A stretch of 64,000 nucleotides of DNA from Symbiodinium natans (GCA_905221605.1 CAJNDS010002290.1:1167501-1231500); one strand, 5' to 3'; counted from the first letter of the stretch, positions 54,450 through 64,000 are shown. Program-made: numbers and translations. The notes: generated from the sequence alone by a model not told the origin.

Positions 54450-54980
54450 AGAGAGATGGTGTCCCGAAGCATCTCGGACTCCCGTCTGCCCTGCTTAAAA
54501 GTAACAAAACGGCTTTGCGCGGCTTCTTCTGTAGAACTTTACTAGGGGTGAACCCAGTCTCGGGTCTGTGGGCCACTAAAATCCCGAAACCCCTAAACCC
54601 CAAACCCTAGACCCAGTTTAGAATTTTGCGGCCCCGGAATCAGAAAAAAGGCATGTGGAGGCATTCCCTTTCTTGATCTAGGTTCTCTTCTATAATCCCC
54701 TTTAAACCACGAAAGTGTACCCTTTTACTGCCTAGGTTACTCTTGGATCGGGAAAACTGTGGTCGTGGGATCTGGGCTTGGGGTTTTGGGCGGGTTTAGG
54801 GCTTTGGGGTTCTGTAGGGTTTTAGGGTTTGCGTTTTCGGGGTTTTGGAGTTTAGGTTTAGGGTTCTGGCTTCGAGGGTTAGAAAAATGCTTCTACAGCC
54901 CAGGACCACTTGAAAATCGACGCCCCTTCACCCTTCAAATCTGCGAGCTTTGGATCCTTCCCCCGCGAACGAAGCCCAGA
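54450..54980 (+). CDS. Candidate exons, products unknown
   Basis: About 54450-54580 reads ERDGVPKHLGLPSALLKSNK and then ALRGFFCRTLLGVNPVSGLW. From 54904 (acceptor CTACAGCCCAG|G) a frame reads DHLKIDAPSPFKSASFGSFP and RERSPEP, then runs into CCCTAAA; a GA donor within 54958-54970 is plausible. A TTTAGGG-rich stretch lies between the two. No family recognised. Confidence 0.35.
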
Positions 54981-54982
54981 AC

Positions 54983-55020
54983 CCCAAACCCTAAACCCTA
55001 AAGGGTTTAGGGTTTAGGGC
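54983..55020. repeat. Tail-to-tail junction of telomere-type arrays
   Basis: CCCTAAACCCTAAAGGG runs straight into TTTAGGGTTTAGGG, giving a palindrome with no spacer. It is the opposite polarity to the junction at 19513-19560. Confidence 0.85.
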
Positions 55021-56572
55021 TTAGGGTTTAGGAGGGTTTAAGGTTTAGGGTGTATATCCAATCGTAAAGGGCCCGTTGTGTAGGAGTTCCTCTCAGAGGG
55101 TTTCAAGGCCCAAACCCTAAACCCCGAAACCCCGCAACCCTAAAACCCTAAAACCCTAAAACCCTTAAACCCTTAAACCCTCAAACCCTCAAACCCTAAA
55201 ACCCTAAAACCCTAAAACCCTAAAACCCTAAAGCCCTAAAACCCTAATACCCTAATACCCTAATGCCCTCATACCCTAATACCCTAATACCCTAATACCC
55301 TTAAACCCTTAAACCCTTAAACCCTTAAACCCTTAAACCTAACCCTCCTTGACTTGGGTGGCTCCAGTTCCTGAGCGTAGAAGCTGAGCATGGCGTCCCT
55401 GTGCCAGACTGTTCGGGCCCCAGTCTCCCCTGCAGCTTATAAATCCTATAAAGCCCCATAAACGGTTTAGGGTTTAGGGTTTAGGCTTTAGGGTTTAGGC
55501 TTTAGGGTTTAGGGTTTAGGGTTTACGGTTTAGGGTTTAGGGTTTAGGGTTTATTTAGGGTTTAGGCTTTAGGGTTTAGGGTTTAGGGTTTAGGGTTAAC
55601 CTCATAAACCCCATGAGCTCCATAAACCCTAAGGCCTTTGGACTCTAAACTCTATAAACCCTACGAACCCCATAAACTTGATACATCGTAGAATCCCCAT
55701 GAACCCTATCAACTCTACTGACCCCTACAAACCCTAAGAACCCCGAGCCCAGGATCCCTAGTCGGGGAGCATCCATGAAAATCAAACTGGGATTCCTCTT
55801 CTAATTGACGTGGGTGGGGGGGGGGGGGGGGGTTCTTTGGGTGTGCTTTGTATGTCTATCTGTCTGTCTGTCTGCCTGTATGTATGTACAGGTATGATAT
55901 GTATATGTGTCTATGTACATATTCGCTATGGTGTTCGCTATTTTAAGTAGTCTTAGTATATACTCTTCCTCGTATTTGGGTTATTACTGGGTAATTACAA
56001 GCATGTATTCCTTAGAGCCCAGGGTTTACAAGTTTAGGGTTTAGGGTTTAAGGCCAAGGTTGTAGATCATCCTCCCATCCCAAGGCCCCTTTGAAAGGCC
56101 CTTGGAAGAACCCTAAACCCTAAACCCTAAACCCTAAACCCTAAACCCTAAACCCTAAACCCTAAACCCTAAACCCTAAACCCTAAACCCTAAACCCTAA
56201 ACCCTAAACCCTAAACCCTAACCCGGCGTCATTTGCAAGGCCTGGAGAAGCTTAGGGTTTGAGGTTTAGGGTGGGATTAGGTTTTGCGATTCCGGAGGGG
56301 AGCCACCTGTGAAGTTGTATCCTACGCAGCTGTAGACGTGAGAACCTATACGCATCATTCGTTAAGATTATACCCTAAAAACCTGAGCCACACTGCGCCC
56401 AGCATCCCAACACCCTCAACCCTAGACCCTGAACCACAAATGTTCAAATCCAAACCCTTACCCGGAACCCTAAACCTCGGTGTGTGTGTGTGTGTGAACC
56501 TCGGTTTAGAGCAACTCGAGACTGGGGCGCACGTCCTTAGTTGTTGCTATTTTTGCCTTCGTCTTTGTCAAG

Positions 56573-56614
56573 GTAGCGCTGCTAAAATGCAAAATGCCGG
56601 TCCAAGGTCCATAG
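56573..56614 (+). CDS. Candidate terminal exon
   Basis: A pyrimidine-rich acceptor (TTCGTCTTTGTCAAG|G) opens VALLKCKMPVQGP to TAG. Overlaps a longer, less convincing frame 56284-56703. An upstream possible initial exon (ATG at 55389, MASLCQTVRAPVSPAAYK) is not linked to it. Confidence 0.25.
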   Translation, partial: VALLKCKMPVQGP

Positions 56615-57180
56615 ATTGCTGCGGCCGCGCTTGGCGATTCGCGCCGAGGTCTCTTGGTTGGGGGCGTGGATTCTGCAGGACTCAAGGCTGCTGTAGGGTT
56701 TAGGGTTTAGGTTTTGGGGTTTAGGGTTTAGGGTTGAGGGTTTAGGGTTTAGGCTTTAGGCTTTAGGCTTTGGTGCTCAGGGTTCAGGACGGGGGTGGCC
56801 TTCGGGCTTAGCATGTTTCCGCGGTGAACATCTCGCGCGGAGCTACGGCGTAGGGCGTAGGGTTGAAAGCTTACAGGGTTGATGCTTGGAGGGTTGTTAA
56901 GGTTTGGGATTTCGAGCCGTAGCTCGTTGCGACATCCTGATCCTACAGCCCGAAACCCTAGAGCATCCTATGACTCGAAACTCTCTTCTGCTAGAACCCT
57001 AAGCCCTATAGTCCCATGACCCTAAACCCGATAATTCTACAACCGTGAACACGATAATCCCATTTCTCTACCCTGTACTCCTATAACCCTAAGCCCTAAG
57101 CCCTAAGCCCTAAGCCCTAAACCCCAAACCCCAAACCCTAAACCCTAAACCCTAAACCCTAAACCCTAAACCCTAAACGG

Positions 57181-60157
57181 CTAAATTTCTAAATTCACTG
57201 CAAGAAAAAAACGGGCTGAAATTAAGGTTTTTTCAGTTGGGCTGATTTCAGTTCGTCGTTGCAGAGAGAGATCAGATTTTAGATTGATGTCAATGATTGC
57301 AGCTGTGAAAAGCTGGCTCGAGTGCCTGAGCCTACCATTAAGCAGCGCTGTTTCAAGGAGTCTTCGGCATCGGTACCATACCTAAAAACGAAAGAACGAA
57401 CAAAAGAAGGAACGAACGAAAGAAAAAGAGAAATAAAGAAAAGAAAGAAAGAAGGCAATAAGGAAACAGATAGAGAGATGGAGAGAGAGCAGCCCAATAC
57501 GTCCACATTTTCTCTTGTCAGTCAGCACTGATAGAGTCGGGTCGTCGCCAGAGTCGAAACACTAATTTTTGAGTCACTGAGTAAACTGAGCAAGCCCAGC
57601 CCCTAACCCTCCTAAGCATGACTGCCCTACACCCCTACTCACCCTCCCGCACTCCACCCCAGCCAACGACCGCCCCCCTGCCACCCCCACCACCCCACCC
57701 CCGCACCCCGCGCAGCGGAGAAAAAAAAGTTGTGGGTTCAAAGGGCAACCAGTGGGGGGGGTGGTGGGGCCGGAAGGGGGAGAGAGGGAATAACAGAGAG
57801 GCCAGCCCCGCGCAGCGGAGGAAAAAATTGTGGGTTCAAAGGGCAACCAGTGGGGGGGGGTCGGAAGGGGGAGAGAGGGAATAACAGAGGCCAGCCCCGC
57901 GCAGCGGAGAAAAAATGGCCGATTGGGGGCCGAGACCTGCCTGATTCCTTAATTTCAGCTCCGTTTTTTTTTCATAAAAAAAGAAACTGAAATTAAGAAC
58001 TGGGTTACATGGCCACAATTCATGACACCAGCTGCAAAATCCTTAATTTCAGCTCCGTTTTTTTATAAAAAAAAGAAACTGAAATTAAGAACTGGGATAC
58101 ATGGCCACAATTCCTGGCACCAGCTGCAAAGTCCTTAATTTCAGCTCCATGTTTTTAAAAAAAAATGGAGCTGAAATTAAGGATTTTGCAGCTTGGACCA
58201 GGAATTGTGGCCATGTAACCCAGTTCTTAATTTCAGTTTCATTTTTTTTTATAAAAGAACGGAGCTGAAATTAAGGAATTTTGTTTCCTGAGAATTCCTG
58301 GCGCCAGCTGCCAAATCCTTAATTTCAGCTCCGTTTTTTTTATAAAAAAAACGGAACTGAAATTAAGAACTGGGTTACATGGCCACAAATCCTGATCCAA
58401 GCCGCAAAATCCTTAATTTCAGCTCCGTTTTTTTATAAAAAAATGGAACTGAAATTAAGGAACTTTATCTCCTGAAAATTCCTGGCACCAGCTGCCAAGT
58501 CCTTAATTTCAGCTCCATTTTTTTATAAAAAAAACGGAGCTGAAATTAAGGACTTTGGCAGTCCCAAAGTCGCAAATAATCTCAAAAACCCATGAATTCC
58601 ATGATGTTTTGGTCGAAATTCGGCATGCCGCGCAAAATCGGCATGCCGCATTTTGAGTAAAAAAACCTAGGTTTTTCCTGCAAATCAGACGAAAAACGGC
58701 ATGCCAAAAACCTTAATTCCAGCTCCGTTTTTTTATAAAAAAATGGAGCTGAAATTAAGGATTTGGCAGCTGGTGCCAGGAGTTTTCAGGAGAAAAAACT
58801 CCTTAATTTCAGTTCCATTTTTTTTATAAAAAAAGGAGCTGAAATTAAGGATTTTGCAGTTGATGCCAGGAATTTTCAGGAAAAAAACTCCTTAATTTCA
58901 GTTCCATTTTTTTATAAAAACATGGAGCTGAAATTAAGGATTTTGCAGCTTGGATCAGGAATTGTGGCCATGTAACCCAGTTCTTAATTCCAGTTTCATT
59001 TTTTTTATTTAAGAAAAAAAAACAAACGGAGCTGAAATTAAGGAATCACCACTTGGACCGCTGAAACTCAGGAAACAAAATTCCTGAATTTCAGTTCCGT
59101 TTTTTTTTTTATAAAAAAACGGAGCTGAAATTAAGGATTTTGCAGCTGGTGTCAGGAATTGTGGCCATGTAACCCAGTTCTTAATTTCAGTTTCTTTTTT
59201 TATGAAAAAAAAGCGGGAGCTGAAATTAAGGAATCATGCAGGCAGGTCTCGGCCCCCAATCGGCCATTTTTTCTCCGCTGCGCGGGGCTGGCCTCTGTCA
59301 TTCCCTCTCTCCCCCTTCCGACCCCCCCCCACTGGTTGCCCTTTGAACCCACAATTTTTTCCTCCGCTGCGCGGGGCTGGCCTCTCTGTTATTCCCTCTC
59401 TCCCCCTTCCGCCCCCACCCTCCCCCCACTGGTTGCCCTTTGAACCCACAACTTTTTTTTCTCCGCTGCGCGGGGTGCGGGGGTGGGGTGGTGGGGGTGG
59501 CAGGGGGGCGGTCGTTGGCTGGGGTGGAGTGCGGGAGGGTGAGTAGGGGTGTAGGGCAGTCATGCTTAGGAGGGTTAGGGGCTGGGCTTGCTCAGTTTAC
59601 TCAGTGACTCAGAGAGTCAGTGTTTCGACTCTGGCGACACCCGACTCTATCAGTGCTGACTGACAAGTGTGGACATATTGGGCTGCTCTCTCTCTATCTC
59701 TCTGTCTGTTTCCTTCTTGCTTTATTTCTTTCTTTTCTTTCTTTTGATTTTTCTTTCGTTCTTTCTTTCTTTCTTTCTCTCTCTCTCTCCTTTTTCTCTG
59801 ACGTCTGACTCTCTCTGTTTCTATTTATCTCCTTCCATCCCCCCCTCCCTCCCTCCCTCCCCTCCCTCCTTCCATCTCTTCCTCCCTCCCTGCCCTCCGT
59901 CCTTAGCTTCAGCTAGACGTACAGATGGACGATGAGGGGAAACAGCCATCCTTGCTCTTGGTTCCCCCCCTCCCCCAAGCCCCAAGGAACATGTCGACAT
60001 GCTAAGTTTATCGCGTTGCGTTGGGTTTACATTGTTGTTTCAAAGCATTTCGACAGTGCTGGTTTCATTGTTTTTTGGAATAGTCTCCCAAAGCAGAATC
60101 CTTAATTTCAGCTAGTTTCTCTTCATTTCCATAATTTCGGTGAATATTGAAATTTAG
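57181..60157. mobile_element. 3-kb inverted-repeat element carrying 13 hairpins
   Basis: The ends CTAAATTTC (57181-57189) and GAAATTTAG (60149-60157) are perfect inverted repeats, followed inward by related ATTCAC and by CTGAAATTAAGG (57216) / CCTTAATTTCAG (60100). Long arms of about 516 nt, 57482-57997 and 59180-59696, are nearly identical in inverted order and contain about three tandem subunits marked by GCGCAGCGGAG. Between and at the edges of the arms lie 13 short hairpins. CCCTAAA arrays abut both ends, so the element sits inside a telomere-type array. No transposase or other protein is evident; the ORFs here are mirrored low-complexity frames. It is probably a non-autonomous foldback transposon. 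No target-site duplication is clear. Confidence 0.85.
57947..59231. repeat. Array of 13 hairpin modules
   Basis: Each module of about 50 nt has a CCTTAATTTCAGCTCC-type left arm, a T-run, TATAAAA, an A-run, and GGAGCTGAAATTAAGG. Positions: 57947-57997, 58041-58089, 58133-58182, 58227-58276, 58317-58367, 58411-58460, 58501-58551, 58711-58760, 58801-58850, 58890-58939, 58983-59043, 59083-59136 and 59180-59231. Linkers of about 40 nt repeat phrases such as CAGCTGCAAAATCC and GGGTTACATGGCCACAATTC. A spacer at 58552-58710 separates 7 from 6 modules and has three GGCATGCC palindromes. Transcribed, it would give a chain of stem-loops. Confidence 0.9.
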
Positions 60158-60159
60158 CA

Positions 60160-60373
60160 ACCTAAACCCTAAACCCTAAACCCTAAACCCTAAACCCTAA
60201 ACCCTAAACCCTAAACCCTAAACCCTAAACCCTAAACCCTAAACCCTAAACCCTAAACCTAACCCTAAACCCTAAACCCTAAACCCTAAACCCTAAACCC
60301 TAAACCCTAAACCCTAAACCCTAAACCCTAAACCCTAAACCCTAAACCCTAAACCCTAAACCCTAAACCCTAA
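60160..60373. repeat. Longest CCCTAAA array in the window
   Basis: About 30 units with one CCTAACC slip near 60258, directly after the foldback element. Together with 57080-57178 it probably was one array before insertion. Confidence 0.9.
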
Positions 60374-60390
60374 CCAAACAACCCCAAAAG

Positions 60391-60460
60391 CTCCAGGCCT
60401 TGTCCAGATGTGCGACGAGGAACTTCCAGAGCTCCCGGCCAGCACGGAAGGACCCGGGTT
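60391..60460 (+). CDS. Candidate exon upstream of carbonic anhydrase
   Basis: A GC-rich island between the CCCTAAA array (to 60373) and a TTTAGGG array (from 60464). One frame, LSRCATRNFQSSRPARKD, is basic without acidic residues until its end, as in an organelle transit peptide; another reads QMCDEELPELPASTEGPG. Its link to the gene downstream is not shown. Confidence 0.3.
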
Positions 60461-60539
60461 AAGGGTTTAGGGTTTAGGATTTCGGGTTTAGGGTTTGGGG
60501 TTCAGGGTTTCGGGCTTGGGGTTTGGGGTTTAGGGGGGG

Positions 60540-61310
60540 TGGGACCTGGGACTTCTGCCCAGATGTAACCTCATTTTAGGGTTTCAGGGTTTCAGGGTTT
60601 AGGTCCCCGAAGGTCTAACTTCTCTTTCTGGCCAAGGGCTTTTGTAGCCCAACACTGTCCCCTAGACCCTCAACTCTTTAGGCCCTTAACAGCGTCTTTG
60701 CAGGGAAACATGTTGGATGGGGCCCAAGAACCCTAAACCCTAGAACCTCTCCTCAGGCTCTTTGGATGAAAGCGGGGCCGTGCGGGAGTGCACGTGATTT
60801 AAGATTTGGATTTCAGATTTGTTTGCGTTTTGCGGCTAGTTCTCCAGAATAGGGTCTTTTCTTGCGTCCCCTATAGAATACGGCACCCTTGCAATAAGAT
60901 ACCCAAAAGGACCCTAATTTAGAGAGAATCCTTCCTAAACACTAATCGGGCAAGGAGTGGTCGATTGATGAGTTGATCAACTGCAACGAGGACGGCGTCC
61001 TTTTTTTTTTGCCGGTGGGGGGGGGGGGGGGTTCAGGTTGGGATGTTCACCCTTAAACTAGAAGTCCTTAATTAATATGATTATAATCGGGAAGGCTATC
61101 ATCTCTATTAAGGACTGTTAGCATAAGGGGGAGCATCCCAAGCTTCAGGGCTTCGGTAAATGCTTGCCGTGGGCTCGCATGCGTAGGAATCACTCAAACC
61201 CTTCAGAGCCCCTTTGAGCACAACTGAGGCCCCCTTTTCATGTGTTAGGGGTTACTCCCGAAAGCCTCTGAACCCTAAACCCAAAACCCGAAACCCTAAA
61301 CCCGACTTCA
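60540..61310. other. Non-coding stretch upstream of the carbonic anhydrase exons
   Basis: Scattered degenerate TTTAGGG units (60580-60605), a G homopolymer near 61018-61030 preceded by a T-run, an AATTAATATGATTATAATCGG patch and a CCCTAAA-type stretch at 61275-61303 just before the first recognised exon. No exon supported. Confidence 0.5.
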
Positions 61311-61314
61311 TCAG

Positions 61315-63266
61315 GAGTGGCGGCAAGGAGTTATGGAGAAAGATCCAGACTTCTTCCACCGCCAGGCGCCAGGGCAGGAGTCGTTTATAATTAGACGTGT
61401 GATTTTAGGGTTTAGGGTTTAGGGTTTAACCGAAGGTTTAAGTGTCGCAAGCGTTGCAAAAAGAAGTATAGGGCCTGGGTGCAATTTAGTTGCTTCTCCA
61501 ATTGAGGGCTGAGGAAAGGGCCGTTAAGGATTTACGGTGGTTTAGTTCAAGTGCTTTGGGCCAGGGCAAAGCAAAGGTTGAACAAGGGTGTTGAGTTGCG
61601 CTTTGACAGCTCTAGGGTTCTGAAGGTGCTGGGGTAGACTCGGAAATCTGAGAAAGGATGTGGGGTGGCTTACGAAACAAAGGGGCCCGTAATATAGACC
61701 TCCCACACAGTAGGATCCCTGTATAACAAGGACCCCAAGAAGGTACCCCTAATATCGTACACCCCCATGTAGAGACCTGAGATGTACTTGCAGGGAAGGC
61801 CATGGTAGCTGTCAGCATAACTGCCTCACTTCGCAGCTATGAGGTGCACTCCTACAAACGTAAACCCCAAACCCTAAGCCCTAACCCTAAGCCCCATGAG
61901 GCCCGTGAGTCTTAAAGCCCTACATGTAAAAATTTCCCATGATGAACCAGTAACTCAACTTAAAATGGCAGAGTTAAGGGTTTAGGGTTAAGAGTTCGGG
62001 GTTTACGGCTCAAGGTTTCGGGTGCTGGGTTCAGGGGTGCAGCCGTCGCCAGGCTACCGGCCAGAACCCACGGTACTTGTGGATAGGCCGGCGCTTTGGA
62101 TTTTCAGTCAATTATAGGGTTCTTAAGGGAGTTCAAGCCCAAGATGCCCTAATACTCCCCACTATTTCCTAAGGCTCCCCAAGCTTCCCGCAGGTTCCCT
62201 ACTAGGTACCTACCCGCCATGAACCCCCTCCCTTAAGAACCCTTGAAGTCAAGCACGTGGGCCGGCAAGGTTTAAACACGCAGAGGGCAAAGTGGTACGT
62301 AGGCTTTGTGGGTTGCGAACGGTATGGGGCTAGGAGGGCGCCAGGAGACACATAAACCAAAGGGTCCAAGCCCAAGCATGCCCAATCCCAGGCCTCGGGG
62401 CTCACGCGAGAGACCCCAGAAACCCTGAAACCCCAAAGCCTAGACCTAGACCTAAACCATAACAAACCTTGCACCCGAAGACCCTCTAAACGCTGTTTCT
62501 AACAGGATCTAAATTCCAAACAAAGCCGAAGCCACCAAGGCTCTGAGTAAGCCCTGCACCCTATACCCCTAACTCCTACAGCCCAAAAACACCAAGCCCC
62601 TAACACTCCAACCCCAAACTCCCAACACCCAATACCTGAAAAGCCTGAAAAGCCTAAACTCTGCATGCCCTACAAAGCCCGACAGTCCCTGAAGCCCTAT
62701 ACCATATTTTGGGGTAACCCTAAACCCCCGAAACCCTAAATCCTAAACCCTAAACCCTAAACTTGCTATAGGTCTCTTCTACGCCTGACCCTTAAAGCCC
62801 CGATTTGTGGGAGCTTGGAGAGCATCCGGCGTTTGGGGTTTGGGGTTTAAGTTTTCGGGTTTAGGGTTAGGGGTTGGGGTGTAGGGTTTAGAGTGTAGGG
62901 CCTGTAGAGTTTAGGGCTTTTGTTCGGGTTTAGGGCGCAGAGTTTAGTTTTTTTTCTTTGTGGAAAGGAAGGGGGGGGGGGGGGGGTTCGGGGTCGAGGG
63001 TTTTAGGGGGTAGGTAGAGGGCGATCAAGGCTTCCCAATGAAGCCTGCTCATCATGGCTTCCTCACCTTAAACCCCACCCCAAACCCCAAACACTAAACT
63101 TAGGATTTTGCTCTGTAGTGATCCCCGATTCGGGTTCATTGTTTACCATATAGGGTGTTGCAGGGTAATCCTATTCTCAATCCTAATGGTGTATGATTTG
63201 TTGTCCTTACTATATAGATCCTGCCAGGTTGTAGCGACAGCCGAGTGGCCCCCGGCACGATTTGCG
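61315..63266 (+). CDS. Beta carbonic anhydrase, partial, three small exons
   Basis: Exons 61315-61365 (EWRQGVMEKDPDFFHRQ), 62053-62086 (ATGQNPRYLWIG) and 63228-63266 (CSDSRVAPGTIC) join in frame. The result is the N-terminal signature of beta carbonic anhydrase: DP.FF, GQ.P.YLWIGCSDSR. CSDSR supplies a zinc-binding Cys and the catalytic Asp-Arg pair. The enzyme interconverts CO2 and bicarbonate; in algae it serves carbon concentration or pH control, and its compartment is not visible here. Both internal donors are GC and all acceptors read AG|G. Exon 2 is only 34 nt. The first junction shares CGCCAGGC on both sides, like a target-site duplication. The N-terminus, the second zinc motif (HxxC) and the rest are missing; the last should lie beyond the window. 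Confidence 0.85.
61655..61775. mobile_element. Foldback element, GGGGTACCTTATTGGGG family, copy 3
   Basis: Left TGGGGTGGCTTACGAAACAA and right complementary to TGGGGGTGTACGATATTAGG. The segment 61710-61752 is the near complement of 20287-20332. It lies inside the first intron of the carbonic anhydrase. Confidence 0.7.
62090..63225. other. Second intron of carbonic anhydrase
   Basis: About 1.14 kb: a CCCTAAA stretch at 62720-62765, degenerate TTTAGGG units at 62833-62950, a T-run then G-run near 62950-62985, and AT-richer sequence close to the acceptor CTGCCAG. Short ORFs here are not convincing. Confidence 0.6.
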
Positions 63267-63650
63267 GCGGTGGCCTCAGCTTAAGTAGGGTTTAGGGATT
63301 TCGGGTCTTGGGTGGGCAATGATTCCGAGCTGCCCACCACCGTCCCGGCCCTTTTCCCCATGCGTTTTGGATTTTGGCTTTAGGTTCGGGGTTTAGGGGT
63401 TGGGGGCTTAAGGTAATCAGGGGTTTCGAGAGTTTTTCTCTAGAATTTTAGGTCTGACTTGCTAGGGAGGCGGGGGAACCCCGAAGCCCCAAAGCCCCGA
63501 ATCATCTCCCGGCGAGTTGTTGGGAGACCTCATGAAGACTACCCGAAACCCTGAACCCTAAACCCAAAAATTCCACAAGAGACCTGCAGACACCTGAGGT
63601 CTTCCGACCGGTAGCCTGTTTGTCCACAGGCCTTCAGAGTTTAGGGTTCA

Positions 63651-63720
<70 letters not shown>

Positions 63721-64000
63721 TTGTTACGGGGGCTTGAGGCTCTTCAGGGCATGGGTGCCTTTAGCGGCTTATCAGTCAGGATTTGGGGTTTTTTGGGGGG
63801 TGGGGGTGGGCTTCAAGGGCCCATATCCAGGGATCCTCCGCTCCTGAACAATAACATCTTACTTCAAGGGCCTATATCCAGGGATCCTCCGCTCCTGAAC
63901 AGGAACATCTTACAGGGGGTAGGGGACTGCTGACGGTAGGGGCGTGGGCTCCCACGATTAAAAGGCTCAAGGTCTGTTTTGTGGACTCTCACTTGTGGGT
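63267..64000. repeat. Right edge: (TG)n microsatellite and 51-nt direct repeat
   Basis: A (TG)n tract runs from about 63652 to 63704 and passes into about 18 T. 63812-63862 and 63863-63913 are tandem copies of a 51-nt unit containing GGGATCCTCCGCTCCTGAAC. 63490-63545 has an open stretch (SPGELLGDLMKTTR) that I cannot place. This is presumably intron of the carbonic anhydrase. Confidence 0.75.

Larger units (their letters stand above)
49301..57180. repeat. Downstream region and variant heptamer arrays of 49.3-57.2 kb
   Basis: 49301-49660 is probably 3' flank of the long gene; no array and no clear exon. CCCTAAA-type arrays: 50080-50225 (about 11 uniform CCCTCAA units, 50117-50199), 51060-51275 (about 13 CCCTGAA units from 51181), 51720-51775, 51853-51923, 53200-53260, 54002-54095, 55108-55345 (CCCTAAAA, CCCTAATA and CCCTTAAA octamers), 56108-56223 and 57080-57178. 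TTTAGGG arrays: 51333-51490, 53698-53728, 54225-54292, 55465-55600 and 56697-56770. G or T homopolymers lie near 50338, 53558 and 55816. The stretches 55600-56040 and 56780-57080 hold nothing I can support. Confidence 0.8.
1..64000. repeat. Dispersed telomere-type heptamer arrays (TTTAGGG / CCCTAAA)
   Basis: Well over 80 arrays of the heptamer TTTAGGG, or its complement CCCTAAA, are scattered through the whole window in both orientations, from 3 to about 30 units. TTTAGGG is the telomere unit of dinoflagellates (and of plants). The arrays are not at one end and alternate in orientation, so this is not a chromosome end. Where exons can be recognised, the usual order is CCCTAAA array, exon, TTTAGGG array, which places TTTAGGG just after 5' splice sites and CCCTAAA just before 3' splice sites. 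Exceptions exist (for example around 28059-28130 and 29812-29889). Many arrays carry locally uniform variant units. Confidence 0.95.

Noticed and set aside
57618-57884. Pro-rich ORF mirrored at 59234-59563 on the other strand
   Set aside because: The pair exists only because the element has long inverted arms; sequence is low-complexity with no domain.
57947-59231. CRISPR array
   Set aside because: Regular spacing suggested it, but the repeats are palindromic and variable, linkers repeat one another, and the context is eukaryotic.
60160-60373. Chromosome end (true telomere)
   Set aside because: The longest array is internal, and arrays of both orientations occur throughout with genes on both sides.
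1-64000. Higher-plant origin, because CCCTAAA is the plant telomere unit
   Set aside because: GA and GC donors, AG|G acceptors, one-strand coding and the HPDPW/FNIP protein fit a dinoflagellate, not a plant.

Overview
The window looks like nuclear DNA of a dinoflagellate (a Symbiodiniaceae-like alga is my best guess; the species is not identifiable by eye). The evidence is a TTTAGGG-type heptamer, introns with GA, GC and GT donors, acceptors that nearly always read AG|G, coding signal on the + strand only, and a large FNIP-type leucine-rich repeat protein of a kind common in these algae. I see no bacterial operons, ribosome binding sites, tRNA or rRNA genes.

The main observation is that most of the sequence is short GC-rich islands (about 40-120 nt) set between arrays of telomere-type heptamers. 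An island typically has (CCCTAAA)n upstream and (TTTAGGG)n downstream. Several islands are real exons. They can be joined in frame into two antibiotic-biosynthesis-monooxygenase (ABM) domains (7953-15765), a beta carbonic anhydrase (61315-63266, running off the right edge) and an unidentified C-terminus (5142-6698). Many introns therefore begin with TTTAGGG and end with CCCTAAA, which is an inverted repeat at the intron ends. In the two homologous ABM domains none of the seven internal introns is in the same place, which suggests recent and repeated intron gain.

Layout. 0-7 kb: repeat arrays, candidate exons and the end of an unidentified gene. 7.9-15.8 kb: two ABM domains. 16-46 kb: repeat arrays, small foldback (MITE-like) elements and many candidate exons whose products I cannot name. 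46.3-49.3 kb: the only long uninterrupted coding region, one intron, encoding a protein of about 938 residues with a dinoflagellate HVWES/HPDPW..RGWC domain, a ubiquitin-like domain and 17 FNIP-type repeats. 49.3-57 kb: variant heptamer arrays and candidate exons. 57.2-60.2 kb: a 3-kb inverted-repeat element holding 13 hairpins, inserted in a CCCTAAA array. 60.2-64 kb: the carbonic anhydrase.

Confidence differs by class. Genes with recognisable homology or several consistent in-frame joins are well supported. The many single candidate exons rest on an acceptor, an open frame and amino-acid composition; a 30-codon open frame is expected often by chance, so frames and ends there are provisional. 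Array coordinates are read by eye and may be off by a few bases.
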